Shown here one piece after another: positions 5,791-5,924 of a DNA stretch of 5,924 nucleotides. The position numbers and the translations under genes were made by a program. The notes under the pieces were generated by a model. The model was not told the origin of the DNA. It was given only the letters and a program-made list of their open reading frames with translations, and did not search any database. Where the stretch lies: the NCBI GenBank assembly GCA_902783355.1, contig CACZQQ010000222.1:1-5924 (forward strand). Reading direction: 5' to 3'. This DNA comes from an uncultured bacterium (GTDB lineage: Bacteria; Verrucomicrobiota; Lentisphaeria; Oligosphaerales; Oligosphaeraceae). The first letter of the stretch is position 1. Every line of letters starts with the position of its first letter.

Positions 5791-5924
5791 ATGAAAGCCC
5801 GCCTTGCCTCGCTCGCCCTCGCCGCCGCCCTGGCGGCGGTCTCCTTCGCCGCCGACACGCCCTCGGGGGCTCCGCTTGACGATGCCACATGGGCGCGTCT
5901 GCGTGAGGAGACCCTCGCGCGACC
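5791..5924 (+). CDS. Predicted exported protein, N-terminal fragment (cut by window edge)
   Basis: An open frame of 44 full codons reaches the right edge with no stop. It starts MKARLASLALAAALAAVSFA and continues ADTPSGAPLDDATWARLREE. The N-terminus is a good Sec signal peptide: a basic start, an Ala/Leu-rich core, then S-F-A before a likely cleavage at about residue 20 or 21. The remainder begins a charged mature region too short to assign to a family. No clear Shine-Dalgarno sequence precedes the ATG. It lies 37 bases beyond the terminator hairpin, on the same strand as the pseudopilin-like gene, and no obvious promoter was found in the short gap; it may rely on readthrough or on a promoter I cannot see. 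The coding call rests on the signal peptide and the open frame. Confidence 0.62.
   Translation, partial: MKARLASLALAAALAAVSFAADTPSGAPLDDATWARLREETLAR

Noticed and set aside
4748..5890. 380-codon minus-strand frame over the pseudopilin-like gene
   Set aside because: The Val/Gly/Ala/Asp-rich product has no motif and runs through the terminator hairpin and promoter of the real gene.

Overview
The window reads as a GC-rich chromosomal segment of a bacterium with a Gram-negative-type envelope. The best lineage clue is the pseudopilin-like gene at 4904-5671. It combines an [28 protein letters not shown] start with a C-terminal H-X9-DG motif, a pairing that is greatly expanded in the PVC superphylum (Planctomycetes, Verrucomicrobia and especially Lentisphaerota). 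A Lentisphaerota or Victivallis-like origin is therefore my inference. No rRNA, tRNA, CRISPR array, insertion sequence or attachment site was seen.

Region 1 (1-2329) is an RNA end-repair locus. The 5' part of rtcA (RNA 3'-terminal phosphate cyclase) lies on the minus strand and runs off the left edge. It is divergent from a complete rtcR (728-2329, plus strand), a sigma-54 activator with a CARF-type sensor domain. The 216-base gap between them holds a full-consensus sigma-54 (-24/-12) promoter pointing at rtcA, plus short palindromes that may be RtcR sites. The inferred circuit is: damaged RNA ends are sensed by RtcR, which activates sigma-54 RNA polymerase and switches on rtcA and whatever follows it. 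rtcB is not in the window, and rtcA is promoter-proximal, unlike the E. coli rtcBA order.

Region 2 (2344-4698, minus strand) is a complete polar amino-acid ABC uptake operon. In transcription order it encodes a lipoprotein solute-binding protein, a HisM/GlnP-type permease and a GlnQ/HisP-type ATPase. The permease and ATPase genes overlap by 17 bases. A GC-rich hairpin lies in the 89-base gap after the binding-protein gene. The operon converges on rtcR across a 14-base gap with a hairpin.

Region 3 (4699-5924, plus strand) holds the pseudopilin-like gene with a recognisable sigma-70-type promoter, a clear ribosome binding site and a strong terminator hairpin at 5704-5753. It is followed by the first 44 codons of a predicted exported protein that runs off the right edge.

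The families are all known. The most interesting part is the rtcA/rtcR control region, with an apparently complete sigma-54 RNA-repair switch in what is probably a PVC bacterium. I found no convincing evidence of an undescribed system.
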